DNA of 64,000 bases. It comes from Rubrivivax gelatinosus (GTDB lineage: Bacteria > Pseudomonadota > Gammaproteobacteria > Burkholderiales > Burkholderiaceae_C). Positions 1-8,384 of the stretch are shown here, one piece after another. The number at the start of each line of letters is the position of its first letter. Positions within the stretch are counted from its first letter, which is position 1. The notes below the pieces were generated by a model. It ran no database searches, was not told the DNA's origin, and saw only the letters and a program-made list of their open reading frames with translations. Location of the stretch: the NCBI RefSeq assembly GCF_004340905.1, contig NZ_SLXD01000002.1, positions 451,062 through 515,061 on the forward strand, given 5' to 3'. A program made the translations under genes and the position numbers.

Positions 1-822
1 TTCACGCTCGAAGCCGTCTGGCGCGAGGTGATCTCGGGCCGGGCGGCGGTCGAGCACGCGTTCTTCGGTGGCTTGTTCGCGGCCCTGGCCACGGCGCTGG
101 GCGCGCTGCCGGCGCTGCTACGCCACGGTGCCGAGCCGCGCATGCGCGACGCGATGCTGGGCTTCGGCGCCGGCGTGATGCTGGCCGCGTGTTCGTTTTC
201 GCTGATCGTGCCGGCGCTGGCCGCGGCGCGTGCCGCCGGCGCCGGCGTCGGCGGCTCGGGGCTGCAGGTGGCGGCGGCGCTGCTCGTCGGCGCCGGGGCG
301 CTGATGGCGCTGGAGCGCTGGCTGCCGCACGACTACTTCGAGTTCGCATCGCCCAGCGCCGCCGGCGTGATCGACGCGCGCCAGCTCAAACGTGTCTGGC
401 TCTTCGTCGCCGCGGTCGCGCTGCACAACGTTCCCGAGGGACTGGCGATCGGTACCGCGTTCGGCGGTGGCCTGGCCGAGGGCCAGGCGCTGGCCGCCGG
501 CATCGCGATCCAGGACGTTCCCGAAGGCATGGTGATCGCGATGGCGTTGCGCGGCGTCGGCTACCGGCCCGGCTTCGCGGTGCTGTTGGGGGCTCTGTCC
601 GGGTTGGTCGAGCCGGTGGCCGCGGTGGCCGGCGCGCTGCTCGTCGTGCACGCGGCCATGCTGCTGCCCTGGGGCCTGGCCTTTGCCGCCGGGGCGATGC
701 TCTTCGTCATCGGCCACGAGGTGGTGCCCGAGTCTCACCGCGGCGGCCATGCCCGGCTGGCGACCTGCGGCCTGATCCTCGGCTTCGCGCTGATGATGCT
801 GCTGGACACGACGCTGGGCTGA
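1..822 (+). CDS. ZIP-family metal transporter, 5' end possibly cut by window edge
   Basis: Inner-membrane divalent metal (zinc/iron type) transporter of the ZIP family. The frame is open to base 1, so the true start may lie outside; a GTG at 28 would give 264 residues. Counting from that GTG, the two family signature motifs are visible: HNVPEG at about 133-138 and the related QDVPEG at 162-167, in the fourth and fifth membrane segments that form the metal path. A His/Glu-rich GHEVVPESHRGGH segment lies near 229-241. The rest is a run of hydrophobic helices. Family assignment is secure; the transported metal and direction are not shown by the sequence. Confidence 0.9.
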   Translation, partial: FTLEAVWREVISGRAAVEHAFFGGLFAALATALGALPALLRHGAEPRMRDAMLGFGAGVMLAACSFSLIVPALAAARAAGAGVGGSGLQVAAALLVGAGALMALERWLPHDYFEFASPSAAGVIDARQLKRVWLFVAAVALHNVPEGLAIGTAFGGGLAEGQALAAGIAIQDVPEGMVIAMALRGVGYRPGFAVLLGALSGLVEPVAAVAGALLVVHAAMLLPWGLAFAAGAMLFVIGHEVVPESHRGGHARLATCGLILGFALMMLLDTTLG

Positions 823-882
823 GCGGCGGACGCGGTCTTGCGCGGCAGCGCCAGAATCGGGCGCGAAACCGGAGACCCCGAG

Positions 883-1584
883 ATGACGCTGCAAGACTTC
901 CCGATCACCACCAAGTGGCCGCCCCGGCACCCCGAGCGGCTGCAGCTGTATTCGCTGCCCACGCCCAACGGCGTGAAGGTCTCGATCATGCTCGAGGAGA
1001 CCGGCTTGCCCTACGAGGTGCACCGCGTGTCCTTCGACAACCAGGACCAGCTCTCGCCCGAGTTCCTGTCGCTGAACCCGAACAACAAGATCCCGGCGAT
1101 CCTCGACCCCGACGGCCCGGGCGGCAGGCCGCTGGCGCTGTTCGAGTCGGGCGCGATCCTGCTGTACCTGGCCGAGAAGACCGGCCAGTGCCTGCCGCGC
1201 GACCCGGCCGCGAAGTGGCAGGCCGTGCAGTGGCTGATGTTCCAGATGGGCGGGGTCGGGCCGATGTTCGGCCAGCTCGGCTTCTTCCACAAGTTCGCCG
1301 GCAAGGACTGGGAAGACAAGCGCCCGCGCGAACGCTACGCCAGCGAGTCGCGCCGGCTGCTGGCCGTGCTCGAAGGCCACCTCGCGGCCCGCGCCTGGAT
1401 GATGGGCGACGAGTTCAGCATCGCCGACATCGCGATCTTCCCGTGGGTCAACAACCTCGTCGGCTTCTACGACGCCGGCGACCTGGTCGGCTTCAGCGGC
1501 TTCGCCAACGTGCAGCGGGTGCTCGAGGCCTTCATGAACCGGCCGGGCGTGGCGCGCGGCATGAAGGTGCCGGCGACACGCTGA
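883..1584 (+). CDS. Glutathione S-transferase-like protein (YghU/YfcG type)
   Basis: Probable cytoplasmic glutathione S-transferase or disulfide-bond oxidoreductase of the YghU/YfcG group, 233 residues. The thioredoxin-like N-terminal domain shows the glutathione-binding NNKIPAI segment (about 67-73) and ESGAILLYL (about 88-96). The C-terminal helical domain carries FSIADIAIFPW, the N-capping motif of the GST fold. The ATG at 883 is preceded by GGAG at a good distance; a TTG at 838 would add 15 unlikely residues. A shorter paralogue of the same type lies at 53898-54590. The substrate is unknown. Confidence 0.88.
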   Translation: MTLQDFPITTKWPPRHPERLQLYSLPTPNGVKVSIMLEETGLPYEVHRVSFDNQDQLSPEFLSLNPNNKIPAILDPDGPGGRPLALFESGAILLYLAEKTGQCLPRDPAAKWQAVQWLMFQMGGVGPMFGQLGFFHKFAGKDWEDKRPRERYASESRRLLAVLEGHLAARAWMMGDEFSIADIAIFPWVNNLVGFYDAGDLVGFSGFANVQRVLEAFMNRPGVARGMKVPATR

Positions 1585-1638
1585 CCCGCGGCGCCCGCGG
1601 GCGCTAGCATCGGCACACCACCACTCGCCGAGCCCGCC

Positions 1639-2001
1639 ATGTCGCCGCGCCAACTGTTCGCCGCCCTGCTCTGCGCTGCCCCGCTGGCGGCGACGGCGGC
1701 GCCGATCTGGCAGCAGTCGGCCAGCGCCGAGGTCGAGCTCGGCGTGCGCGACAAATACGGCGAGACGCCGTTCCGCGCCGAGTTCGTCGTCGTCGGCCCC
1801 GAAGGCCGGCGCGAGACCAAGACGATCACCGTCGAAGGCGGCGCCTTCGGGGTCGTGCACTACCCGGGCGACTTCGGCGGCTACCTCGCGCCGGGCGCCT
1901 ACCGCTGGTCGGCGCGTGTCGGCGGCAAGGTGGTCGCCGACGGCCGCTTCAGCTTCGAGCAGGACGACCGCGGGCGGCAGCGGCTGGTCATCGAGGACTG
2001 A
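1639..2001 (+). CDS. Small predicted secreted protein of unknown function
   Basis: I do not recognise a named family. The 120-residue product opens with a clear signal peptide (MSPRQLFAALLCAAPLAATAA), so the mature protein of about 100 residues should be periplasmic. It looks beta-rich (alternating hydrophobic residues, many Gly and Val), ends in an acidic VIED, and has no Cys in the mature part. It is convergent with the response regulator gene, whose stop is 2 bp away. The PGAYRWSARVGGKVV stretch suggests an immunoglobulin-like or carboxypeptidase-regulatory-like fold, but that is a guess. Confidence 0.7.
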   Translation: MSPRQLFAALLCAAPLAATAAPIWQQSASAEVELGVRDKYGETPFRAEFVVVGPEGRRETKTITVEGGAFGVVHYPGDFGGYLAPGAYRWSARVGGKVVADGRFSFEQDDRGRQRLVIED

Positions 2002-2002
2002 A

Positions 2003-2626
2003 TCAGCCCTCGACCGACGCCACCATGCGCGCCAGCTCGGCCACCGAGCCGGCTTCCATCTTGGCCATGATCGACGCGCGGTAGGCCTCGACCGTCTTCA
2101 CCGACAGCTCCAGCTCCCAGGCCACGGTCTTGTTCAGCTTGCCGGCGAGGATGCCGCCCAGCACCTCGCGTTCGCGCCGGCCCAGGCGCGCCAGGCGCTC
2201 CTCGATCGTGCGCCGGCGCGTCTGCCGCGCCAGCGTCTCGCGCGACAGCTCGATCGCCGCGGCGACGCGGTCCAGCAGGTACTGCTCCTGGAACGGCTTC
2301 TCGATGAAGTCGTAGGCGCCGGCCTTCAGCGCCTCCACCGCCATCGGCACGTCGCCGTGGCCGGTGACGACGAGGATCGGCAGCGGGAAGTCGCGTTCGG
2401 CCAGCCGGCGCTGCAGCTCCAGCCCGCTCATGCCCGGCATGCGCACGTCCAGCACCAGCGCGCCGGGGCGCTGCGCCTCGCGCGGCGGCAGCGCGGCGAG
2501 GAACTCGTCGGCACCGGCGTGGCAGGCCGAGTCCAGGCCGACCGAGGCGAACAGGAACTGCATCGAGCGGCGCATCGCGTCGTCGTCGTCGACGACCAGG
2601 ATCAGCGGCGTGTCGGCAAGGCTCAT
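2003..2626 (-). CDS. ttrR: Response regulator, FixJ/TtrR type
   Basis: DNA-binding response regulator, 207 residues. The receiver domain (about 8-120) shows the acidic pocket VVDDDD and the phospho-acceptor Asp60 in LVLDVRMPG, with the TGHGD and KPF motifs that follow. A LuxR-type helix-turn-helix lies near 140-200 (REREVLGGILAGKLNK, KTVEAYRASIM). The ATG overlaps the end of the upstream kinase gene by 4 bp, so the pair is translationally coupled. The partner kinase carries a TtrS-like sensor, which makes this a TtrR-like tetrathionate/thiosulfate regulator. The family match to FixJ/TtrR is seen; the ligand is inferred. Confidence 0.85.
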   Translation of the reverse strand: MSLADTPLILVVDDDDAMRRSMQFLFASVGLDSACHAGADEFLAALPPREAQRPGALVLDVRMPGMSGLELQRRLAERDFPLPILVVTGHGDVPMAVEALKAGAYDFIEKPFQEQYLLDRVAAAIELSRETLARQTRRRTIEERLARLGRREREVLGGILAGKLNKTVAWELELSVKTVEAYRASIMAKMEAGSVAELARMVASVEG

Positions 2627-4380
2627 CTCGGCTCCTCGGTGGCGGGCGGCAGCACGACGCGCATCGTCGCGCCGCCGTCGGGTTCGGCGCTGGCCGTCAG
2701 CCGGCCGCCGTGGCTCTCGACAATCGTCCGGCAGATCGACAACCCCAGGCCCAGGCCCTGCGGCTTGGTCGTGAAGAAGGCATCGAAGAGCCGCGCCTGG
2801 ACTTCGGGCGGCAGGCCGCTGCCGTGGTCGCGCACGGCGAGCTCGACGCCGGCCTCGCCCTGCGCCGTCGTGACGACGATGCCGTGTTCGTGCGCCACGC
2901 CGTCGGGCGTCGCGTCGAGCGCGTTCTGCAGCAGGTTCAACAGCACCTGCTCGATCTCGATGCGGTCGGCGTTGACCGCCGGCAGCGCGCCGTGCGGGCG
3001 CCAGACCAGCGGGATCGCGCGGCGCGCGGCGGCGTGCGCGAACAGCGGCAAGGTCTCGCCGACGACGACATCCAGGTCCAGCGGCTCGCGCCGCGCGTCG
3101 CGCCGGCGCACGAAGCCGCGGATGCGGCGGATGATGACCGCGGCGCGTTCGGCCTGGCCGGCGATGCCGCGTGCGCCGTCGCGCAGGAAGGCGGTGTCGC
3201 TGCGGCCGGCGTCGATGTAGCGCGTCATGCCTTCGGCGTAGTTGGTGATCGCCGCCAGCGGCTGGTTCAGCTCGTGGGCGATGTTCGAGGCCATCTCGCC
3301 GAGGATGCCCAGGCGCGAGAACTGGTCGCGCTGCTCGCGGTGCAGGCGCGCGGCCTGCTCGGCCTTCTCGCGCTCCTGGATCTCGCGCGTCAGCTCGGCG
3401 GTGCGCCGGCGCACCAGGCTTTCGACACGCGCCACGTGCACCAGCCACCAGGCCAGCGCCGCCGCGGCCGCGGCGAACCAGGGCCAGTAGCCGGCGACCA
3501 GGCCGCGCAGCGTCGTCTGCGACAGGTACTCGTAGGGGCCGATCTTCAGCGTACGGAACAGCGCGTGCACCGAGCTGTAGTCCTGCGGCGCGGTCCAGGC
3601 GCGGCCGTCGACCGGGGCCATCGTCAGCAGGCTGGCGGTGACCGCCTTGGCGAGGTCGGGCGAGGTGCCGGCCAGGCGCGCGAACGGCCAGTCCGGGTAC
3701 AGGCGCGAGGACAGCCGGCACGGGAAGGCGCCGGCCGGGCGTTCGCCGACGACGGCGAACTCGTCGGCGTGCACGCGGCCGGCGGCGATCAGCTCTTCGA
3801 GCAGGCAGGTGCGCAGCACGCCGGCGTCGGCGCGGCCGGCGCGCAGCGCGTCGATCACGCGTTCCATCGGGAAACCGGTCTCGACCAGCGCCGCCAGCCG
3901 CGTCGGCTTGACGCCGGCTTCGGCCATCTCGCGCCAGACGACTCGCCAGCCGCCGAAGGCATCGGCCGCGACGACGGCGACGCGGCGCCCGGCGAGGTCC
4001 TCGAAACGTTCGGCGTGGCCCGGCCGGTTGGGCACGACGACGGTCGAGCCGACGCTGTCGGTGGGCACCGCGTGCTCGCGGCTTTCCAGCGTCGCCAGCC
4101 GCGTGACGCCGTGCGCCGACTCCAGCTCGACGTAATAACCCGGGTTGGTGACGACGAAGTCGAGTTCACCGCGCGCGACGGCGGCGGCGAGGCCGGCCGC
4201 GTCCAGCGGCCACAGCGTGAAGCGGTGCTCGGGCAGCGTGCGCTGCAGTTGCGCGGCCGTCGGCTCGAAGTCCCGCGCCGCCCGCTCCGAGCCCTGGTAG
4301 GCGAGCACGCCGATGCGCACCTCGTCGGCACGGGCGACGGCGGCGGCGAGCAGGCAGCAGAGGACGATCAGCAGGCGCAC
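2623..4380 (-). CDS. ttrS: TtrS-like sensor histidine kinase with periplasmic binding-protein domain
   Basis: Membrane sensor kinase, 585 residues, GTG start. A signal/anchor segment (1-18) is followed by a periplasmic PhnD-like binding domain (about 20-285), one membrane helix (about 294-317, AGYWPWFAAAAAALAWWLV), a HisKA domain with phospho-acceptor His369 in IAHELNQPL, and a HATPase domain with the N, G1 and G2 boxes (NLLQNALDA, DHGSGLPP, GLGLGLSI). This architecture is that of TtrS, which senses tetrathionate. Two cysteines sit in the sensor domain (192, in RTCLLEEL, and 221, in FPCRLSSRLYP). It lies just downstream of, and on the same strand as, the TsdA-fusion cytochrome, separated by a terminator. 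Confidence 0.87.
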   Translation of the reverse strand: MRLLIVLCCLLAAAVARADEVRIGVLAYQGSERAARDFEPTAAQLQRTLPEHRFTLWPLDAAGLAAAVARGELDFVVTNPGYYVELESAHGVTRLATLESREHAVPTDSVGSTVVVPNRPGHAERFEDLAGRRVAVVAADAFGGWRVVWREMAEAGVKPTRLAALVETGFPMERVIDALRAGRADAGVLRTCLLEELIAAGRVHADEFAVVGERPAGAFPCRLSSRLYPDWPFARLAGTSPDLAKAVTASLLTMAPVDGRAWTAPQDYSSVHALFRTLKIGPYEYLSQTTLRGLVAGYWPWFAAAAAALAWWLVHVARVESLVRRRTAELTREIQEREKAEQAARLHREQRDQFSRLGILGEMASNIAHELNQPLAAITNYAEGMTRYIDAGRSDTAFLRDGARGIAGQAERAAVIIRRIRGFVRRRDARREPLDLDVVVGETLPLFAHAAARRAIPLVWRPHGALPAVNADRIEIEQVLLNLLQNALDATPDGVAHEHGIVVTTAQGEAGVELAVRDHGSGLPPEVQARLFDAFFTTKPQGLGLGLSICRTIVESHGGRLTASAEPDGGATMRVVLPPATEEPR

Positions 4381-4400
4381 GGCGGAGGAAGGCGGAAACG

Positions 4401-4425
4401 AAAAGGCCGGCTCGTCGAGCCGGCC
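4401..4425 (-). terminator. Rho-independent terminator after the TsdA-fusion gene
   Basis: A near-perfect inverted repeat (GGCCGGCTCG / CGAGCCGGCC around a short loop) is followed on the minus strand by TTTT. It lies 8 bp past the stop of the cytochrome gene and just before ttrS, so it should limit read-through between the two. Confidence 0.75.
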
Positions 4426-4432
4426 CCGCAGG

Positions 4433-6502
4433 TCAGTAGCGTGCGTCCCTGGGCTTCGGGTCCTTCGGCCAGTCCTTCACCTTGTCGGGGAAGTCGGGCC
4501 GCGGCTGGTGCGAGAAGTACTCGGCCACGTCCAGCGCCTCCTGGTCCGACAGCCCGCCCTGGCCCAGCGGGAACTTCTCGTGGAAGCCGACCGGCATATT
4601 ACGCTTGACGAAGGCGGCCGCCGTGTAGGTGCGCGCCATGCCGGCGCCGAGGTTGAACGAACGTTCGCCCCACAGCGGCGGGTAGACCATACGCCCGGCC
4701 TCGTCCTTCAGGCCTTCGCCGTCGGCGCCGTGGCAGACCGCGCACTGCGCGGCGTAGACCTTCTCGCCGTTGACCGGGTCCGGCACCAGCTTCGGGTCCA
4801 TCTTGCCGATGCCGCGGCCGGGCACCTGGTCGCCCTTCTTCGTCGCGCCGCGCATCCAGTCGAAGTAGGCGACCATGGCCTTCAGGTCGGGAGAGTCGGC
4901 CGGCAGCGGCTTGCCGTTCATCGAGCGGCGGAAGCAGCCGTTGATGCGGTCTTCCATCGTGATGACCTTGCCGGCACGCGGCGCGTACGACGGGAAGAAG
5001 GCGCTGACGCCGACGTACGGCGAGCCGCCGGCCACCGTGCCGGCGTTCAGGTGGCACGAGGAACAGTTCATGTCGGCGCCGACATGCTCGGGCAGCAGCT
5101 CGCGCGTCTGGGCGTTGAGCCGCATGCCGCGCACCAGTTGCCCGGCGTTGGGCTCGGCCAGCAACGCGGCCAGGCGCGGGGTCTCGAACTTCGTGCTGTC
5201 GACCGTCGGGTCCAGGCGCAGACGCGCCTGCTTCACCTGGGCGGCGCTGACCGCACCGGCACCCTCGCCCCAACTGGCACGCACGAAGCTCAGGATCTCG
5301 GCGATCTCGTCGTCGCCCAGGCGGGCGAAGCCGGGCATCGTGTAGACGCGCGGGTGGCGCTCGGTGCCGGCGGTCTTCCAGCCGGTGAGCGTCAGGTGCA
5401 GCAGCGTCGCCGGGTCGCGTGCGGCCACCGTCGGGTTGCCGTCCAGCGCCGGGAACACGCCCTTCACGCCGCGGCCGTCGGCGCGGTGGCAGTCGGTGCA
5501 GAACTGCGTGTACCCCAGGCCGCCGCGCGTGGTGTAGCTCGTCTCGGGCGTGCCGCGCGAGGCGCTGCGTTCGGCCGGCGCCGGGCGCTCGCCGGGCAGC
5601 GCCGCCAGGTAGGTGGCGATGGCCAGCAGGTCCTCGTCGGCGAAGTGCTGCGTCGAATGCAGGATGACCTCGGTCATGCTGCCCGAGACGGTGCCGAAAC
5701 GGTTCTGGCCGGTCTTCAGCAGCTCGACGGTGTCGGCCACCGGGCCCAGGCCGCGCAGGTCGACGGCGTGCCAGTCCTCGACGACCGAACCGGCGAGGAA
5801 CCGCCGGCCGCCCGCGCCGCCGTCGCCCATCGCCTTCTCCTGGAAGGCCAGGCCGCGCGGCGTGTGGCAGGCGCCGCAGTGGCCCGGGCCCTGCACGAGG
5901 TAGGCGCCGCGGTTCCACAGCGCGTCCTTCGTCGTGTCGGGCACGAAGGGCGTGGTGTCGGCGAAGACCGCGTTCCACAGCCCCAGGCCGGCACGCAGGT
6001 TGAACGGGAAGCGCATCGTCGCTTCGCGGTTCGGCGCGGCCACCGGCGTCACCTCGTCGCGCAGAAAGGCCCACAACGCGCGCATGTCCTCGTCGCTGAG
6101 CCTGGCGTAGGACGGGTAAGGCATCGCCGGGTACAGGCGGTGGCCGTCGGCGGCGACACCGTGGCGCATCGCACGCTCGAAGGCGCCGAAACTCCAGCCG
6201 CCCAGGCCGGTGGCGGCGTCGGGCGTGATGTTGGTCGACCAGATCGTGCCGAACGGCGATTCGAGCGCCCGCCCGCCGGCGAGTGCGGCGCCGCCGGGCG
6301 CGGTATGGCAGGCGACGCAGTCGCCGAGCTGGGCGACGTAGCGGCCGCGTTCGATCAGCGCGGCGTCGTGCAAGGGCACGGCGGCGCCTTCGACGACGGC
6401 CGGGGCGCGCGCGATCCAGGCCGCGGCGGCGCCGCCGGCGAGCACGATCGCCGCGGCGGCCAGCGCCAGGCGCCGCGGGAGTCGGGAGGTGGAGGAAGTC
6501 AT
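4433..6502 (-). CDS. Pentaheme cytochrome c: AdhB-like triheme module fused to a TsdA-type thiosulfate dehydrogenase module
   Basis: 689 residues, exported and probably anchored by an N-terminal hydrophobic helix (about 11-30). Five CxxCH heme sites are visible, starting at residues 62, 209 and 335 (spacing and surroundings as in alcohol/gluconate dehydrogenase cytochrome subunits), then 480 and 587. The last 260 residues match TsdA: MNCSSCHLNAG, then INGCFRRSMNGKPL with Cys523 at the place of the unusual His/Cys heme ligand of TsdA, then CAVCHGADGEG. Lys633 and Met636 are candidates for the distal ligand of the last heme. TsdA joins two thiosulfates into tetrathionate or does the reverse. 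Here the triheme part may act as a built-in electron partner, in place of TsdB, passing electrons to or from the membrane. The fusion and hemes are seen; direction and partner are inferred. Confidence 0.88.
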   Translation of the reverse strand: MTSSTSRLPRRLALAAAAIVLAGGAAAAWIARAPAVVEGAAVPLHDAALIERGRYVAQLGDCVACHTAPGGAALAGGRALESPFGTIWSTNITPDAATGLGGWSFGAFERAMRHGVAADGHRLYPAMPYPSYARLSDEDMRALWAFLRDEVTPVAAPNREATMRFPFNLRAGLGLWNAVFADTTPFVPDTTKDALWNRGAYLVQGPGHCGACHTPRGLAFQEKAMGDGGAGGRRFLAGSVVEDWHAVDLRGLGPVADTVELLKTGQNRFGTVSGSMTEVILHSTQHFADEDLLAIATYLAALPGERPAPAERSASRGTPETSYTTRGGLGYTQFCTDCHRADGRGVKGVFPALDGNPTVAARDPATLLHLTLTGWKTAGTERHPRVYTMPGFARLGDDEIAEILSFVRASWGEGAGAVSAAQVKQARLRLDPTVDSTKFETPRLAALLAEPNAGQLVRGMRLNAQTRELLPEHVGADMNCSSCHLNAGTVAGGSPYVGVSAFFPSYAPRAGKVITMEDRINGCFRRSMNGKPLPADSPDLKAMVAYFDWMRGATKKGDQVPGRGIGKMDPKLVPDPVNGEKVYAAQCAVCHGADGEGLKDEAGRMVYPPLWGERSFNLGAGMARTYTAAAFVKRNMPVGFHEKFPLGQGGLSDQEALDVAEYFSHQPRPDFPDKVKDWPKDPKPRDARY

Positions 6503-6658
6503 GGGGATGGACGTTCTGGTTCTCGTGGGTTCGAGCCTAGGGTTCACCCTGAGTCGCGGCGAGCCGGGCTTCCACGCCGCCGAACCCGGGTTTCCCCGGG
6601 TTTCCCGAGCCCGGTGCTCGGCGATCGGCCGCCGTGCTGGCCTAAGATCGCGCCCGTC

Positions 6659-7483
6659 TTGCCTGTCCCGCCCTCCTCCTCCCTGCCCACCCACGACGCG
6701 CCGATCGGGGTCTACGACTCCGGTGTCGGCGGCCTGTCGGTGCTGCGTGCGCTGCGTGCGCGCCTGCCGGCCGAACGTTTCGTCTACGTCGCCGACAGCG
6801 GCCACGCGCCTTACGGCGACCGGCCGCGGCCCTACCTGCTGGGCCGCGCCGGCGCGGTCGCCGGCTTCTTCGTCGCCCAGCGCGCCAAGGCGCTGGTGCT
6901 GGCCTGCAACACGATCAGCGTCGTCGCCGCCGAGACGCTGCGTGCGCAGCACGCGCTGCCGATCGTCGCGATGGAGCCGGCGATCAAACCCGCCGTCGCC
7001 GCCACGCGCAGCGGCATCGTGCTGGTGCTGGCGACCACCGCGACGGTGCACAGCCCGGCGGTCGAGCGCCTGTGCCGCATCTGGGGGCGCGAGGTCGAGA
7101 TCCTGCTGCAGCCCTGCCCCGGCCTCGTCGAGCTGATCGAGCAGGGGCGTTTCGCCGACCCGGCGACGCGTGCGCTGCTCGAGCGCTATCTGCGCCCGGC
7201 GCTGGACGCCGGCGCCGACATGGTGGTGCTGGGCTGCACCCACTACGCCTTCGTGCAGGACGAGATCCGGCGCCTGGCCGGGCCCGCGGTGCAGGTCATC
7301 GAGCCGTCGGATGCCGTGGCGCGCCAGCTCGTGCACCGGCTCGGCCCGGCGCTGGCGCCGGCCGGCGCCGCCGGGGCGTCGACCTGCTACTACAGCTCGG
7401 GCGACACCGAGGCGCTGCGCCGTTTTCTCGAGCTCATGGGACGGCCTGGCGCCGTCGTGCACACGCTGCCGCAAGACAGCTGA
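6659..7483 (+). CDS. murI: Glutamate racemase
   Basis: Cytoplasmic cofactor-independent racemase that makes D-glutamate for peptidoglycan. Family motifs are complete: GVYDSGVGGLSVL near the N terminus, DSGHAPYGDR, the first catalytic cysteine in LACNTIS and the second in LGCTHY, followed by VIEPSDAVA. I chose the TTG at 6659 (274 residues), which leaves a short leader before APIGVYDSG; a GTG at 6614 is the alternative. No strong ribosome-binding site decides between them. It is divergent from the TsdA-fusion gene across about 150 bp. Confidence 0.93.
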   Translation: MPVPPSSSLPTHDAPIGVYDSGVGGLSVLRALRARLPAERFVYVADSGHAPYGDRPRPYLLGRAGAVAGFFVAQRAKALVLACNTISVVAAETLRAQHALPIVAMEPAIKPAVAATRSGIVLVLATTATVHSPAVERLCRIWGREVEILLQPCPGLVELIEQGRFADPATRALLERYLRPALDAGADMVVLGCTHYAFVQDEIRRLAGPAVQVIEPSDAVARQLVHRLGPALAPAGAAGASTCYYSSGDTEALRRFLELMGRPGAVVHTLPQDS

Positions 7484-7600
7484 CCGGCGCCGCCGCCGCT
7501 GGCGCAAATCCTGCTCGCCGGAAATCGGGACAATCCCGTCCTTTCGCGCCGCCGGGGGTCACGAGCCCCAAGGCGGTGAACACGTGCCCCACCTCCGCAC

Positions 7601-8224
7601 ATGGCCGCCAGTTCCTCCGCTCCCCATCCCCCCGTCGCCCACAGCCGGCTCGACGACGCGCACGCGCTGATCGCCGGCTCGCTGTTCGTCGCGCTGGGCA
7701 TGACGATGTTCGCCCATGTCGGGCTCTTGACCGGCGGTGTCGCCGGCGTCGCCTACCTGCTGCGTTACGCCTTCGGCGTCGACCTCTCGCTCGCCTTCTT
7801 CGTGCTGAACCTGCCGTTCTACTGGCTGGCCTGGCGCCAGCTGGGCGGCGAGTTCACGCTGAAGAGCTTCATCGCCGTCGCGCTGGTGTCGGCCTTCACG
7901 GCGGCGGCGCCGCGTTTCGTGCGTTTCGAGCTGCTGGACCCGTGGGTGGCGTCGGTCGTCGGCGGGCTCTTGATCGGCTTCGGCCTGCTGGCGCTGCTGC
8001 GCCATCGCGCCAGCGTCGGCGGCGTCAACATCCTCGCGCAGTTCCTGCAGCAGAAACGCGGCTTCAGCGCCGGCAAGGTGCAGATGTCGGTCGACGTCTG
8101 TGTCGTGCTCGCGGCGCTGGCGACCGTTTCGCCGGAGCGTGTGCTGCAGTCGGCGGTCGGCGCGGTGGCGATCGGCGCCTTCCTGACGCTGAACCACCGG
8201 CCCGGGCGCTACCTGGGCGTTTGA
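7601..8224 (+). CDS. YitT-family membrane protein
   Basis: Predicted inner-membrane protein of 207 residues with five or six hydrophobic helices and no signal peptide. The helices after ALIAGSLFVALGMTMFAHVGLLTGGVAGVAYLL, with the GG-rich turn, and the later GGLLIGFGLLALLRHRASVGGVNILAQFLQ segment are typical of the YitT (DUF161) family, here without the C-terminal DUF2179 domain. Function is unknown across the family. It follows murI by about 120 bp with no obvious terminator between. Confidence 0.85.
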   Translation: MAASSSAPHPPVAHSRLDDAHALIAGSLFVALGMTMFAHVGLLTGGVAGVAYLLRYAFGVDLSLAFFVLNLPFYWLAWRQLGGEFTLKSFIAVALVSAFTAAAPRFVRFELLDPWVASVVGGLLIGFGLLALLRHRASVGGVNILAQFLQQKRGFSAGKVQMSVDVCVVLAALATVSPERVLQSAVGAVAIGAFLTLNHRPGRYLGV

Positions 8225-8237
8225 CCCGGCGGCCCTT

Positions 8238-8372
8238 TCACGCCACCAGCGGCACGGTCCAGTAGACCAGGCTGACGACGAGGCACAGCAGCACCGCGGC
8301 CGTCAGGTCCAGGCGGCGCTGGCGGCGGCGCCATTCCCGGCGCTGCAGGGCCAGGCGGATCGGGTCGTTCAT
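8238..8372 (-). CDS. 44-residue single-pass membrane protein, unknown
   Basis: A very small gene. A strong ribosome-binding site (GGAGG, 5 bp before the ATG) supports translation. The product has a very basic N-terminal half (WRRRQRRLD near 14-22) followed by one membrane helix (about 24-42, LTAAVLLCLVVSLVYW), so it should sit in the inner membrane with the positive end inside. It starts 12 bp after the stop of the 103-residue gene upstream and should share the Fur-type promoter. I know of no named family. Confidence 0.65.
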   Translation of the reverse strand: MNDPIRLALQRREWRRRQRRLDLTAAVLLCLVVSLVYWTVPLVA

Positions 8373-8384
8373 CGCCGCCTCCGA

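Noticed and set aside
118..1860. Long minus-strand frame of 580 codons
   Set aside because: It lies opposite a ZIP transporter, a GST and a secreted protein with clear motifs. Its product is low-complexity Arg/Gly/Ala/His, typical of shadow frames in high-GC DNA.
4313..6658. Plus-strand frame running into murI
   Set aside because: It is antisense to the heme-binding cytochrome and has no domains until the MurI start; only the part from about 6659 is real.
6503..7507. Extension of the TsdA-fusion frame upstream of 6502
   Set aside because: It would run antisense through murI; the ATG at 6502 gives a proper signal/anchor.
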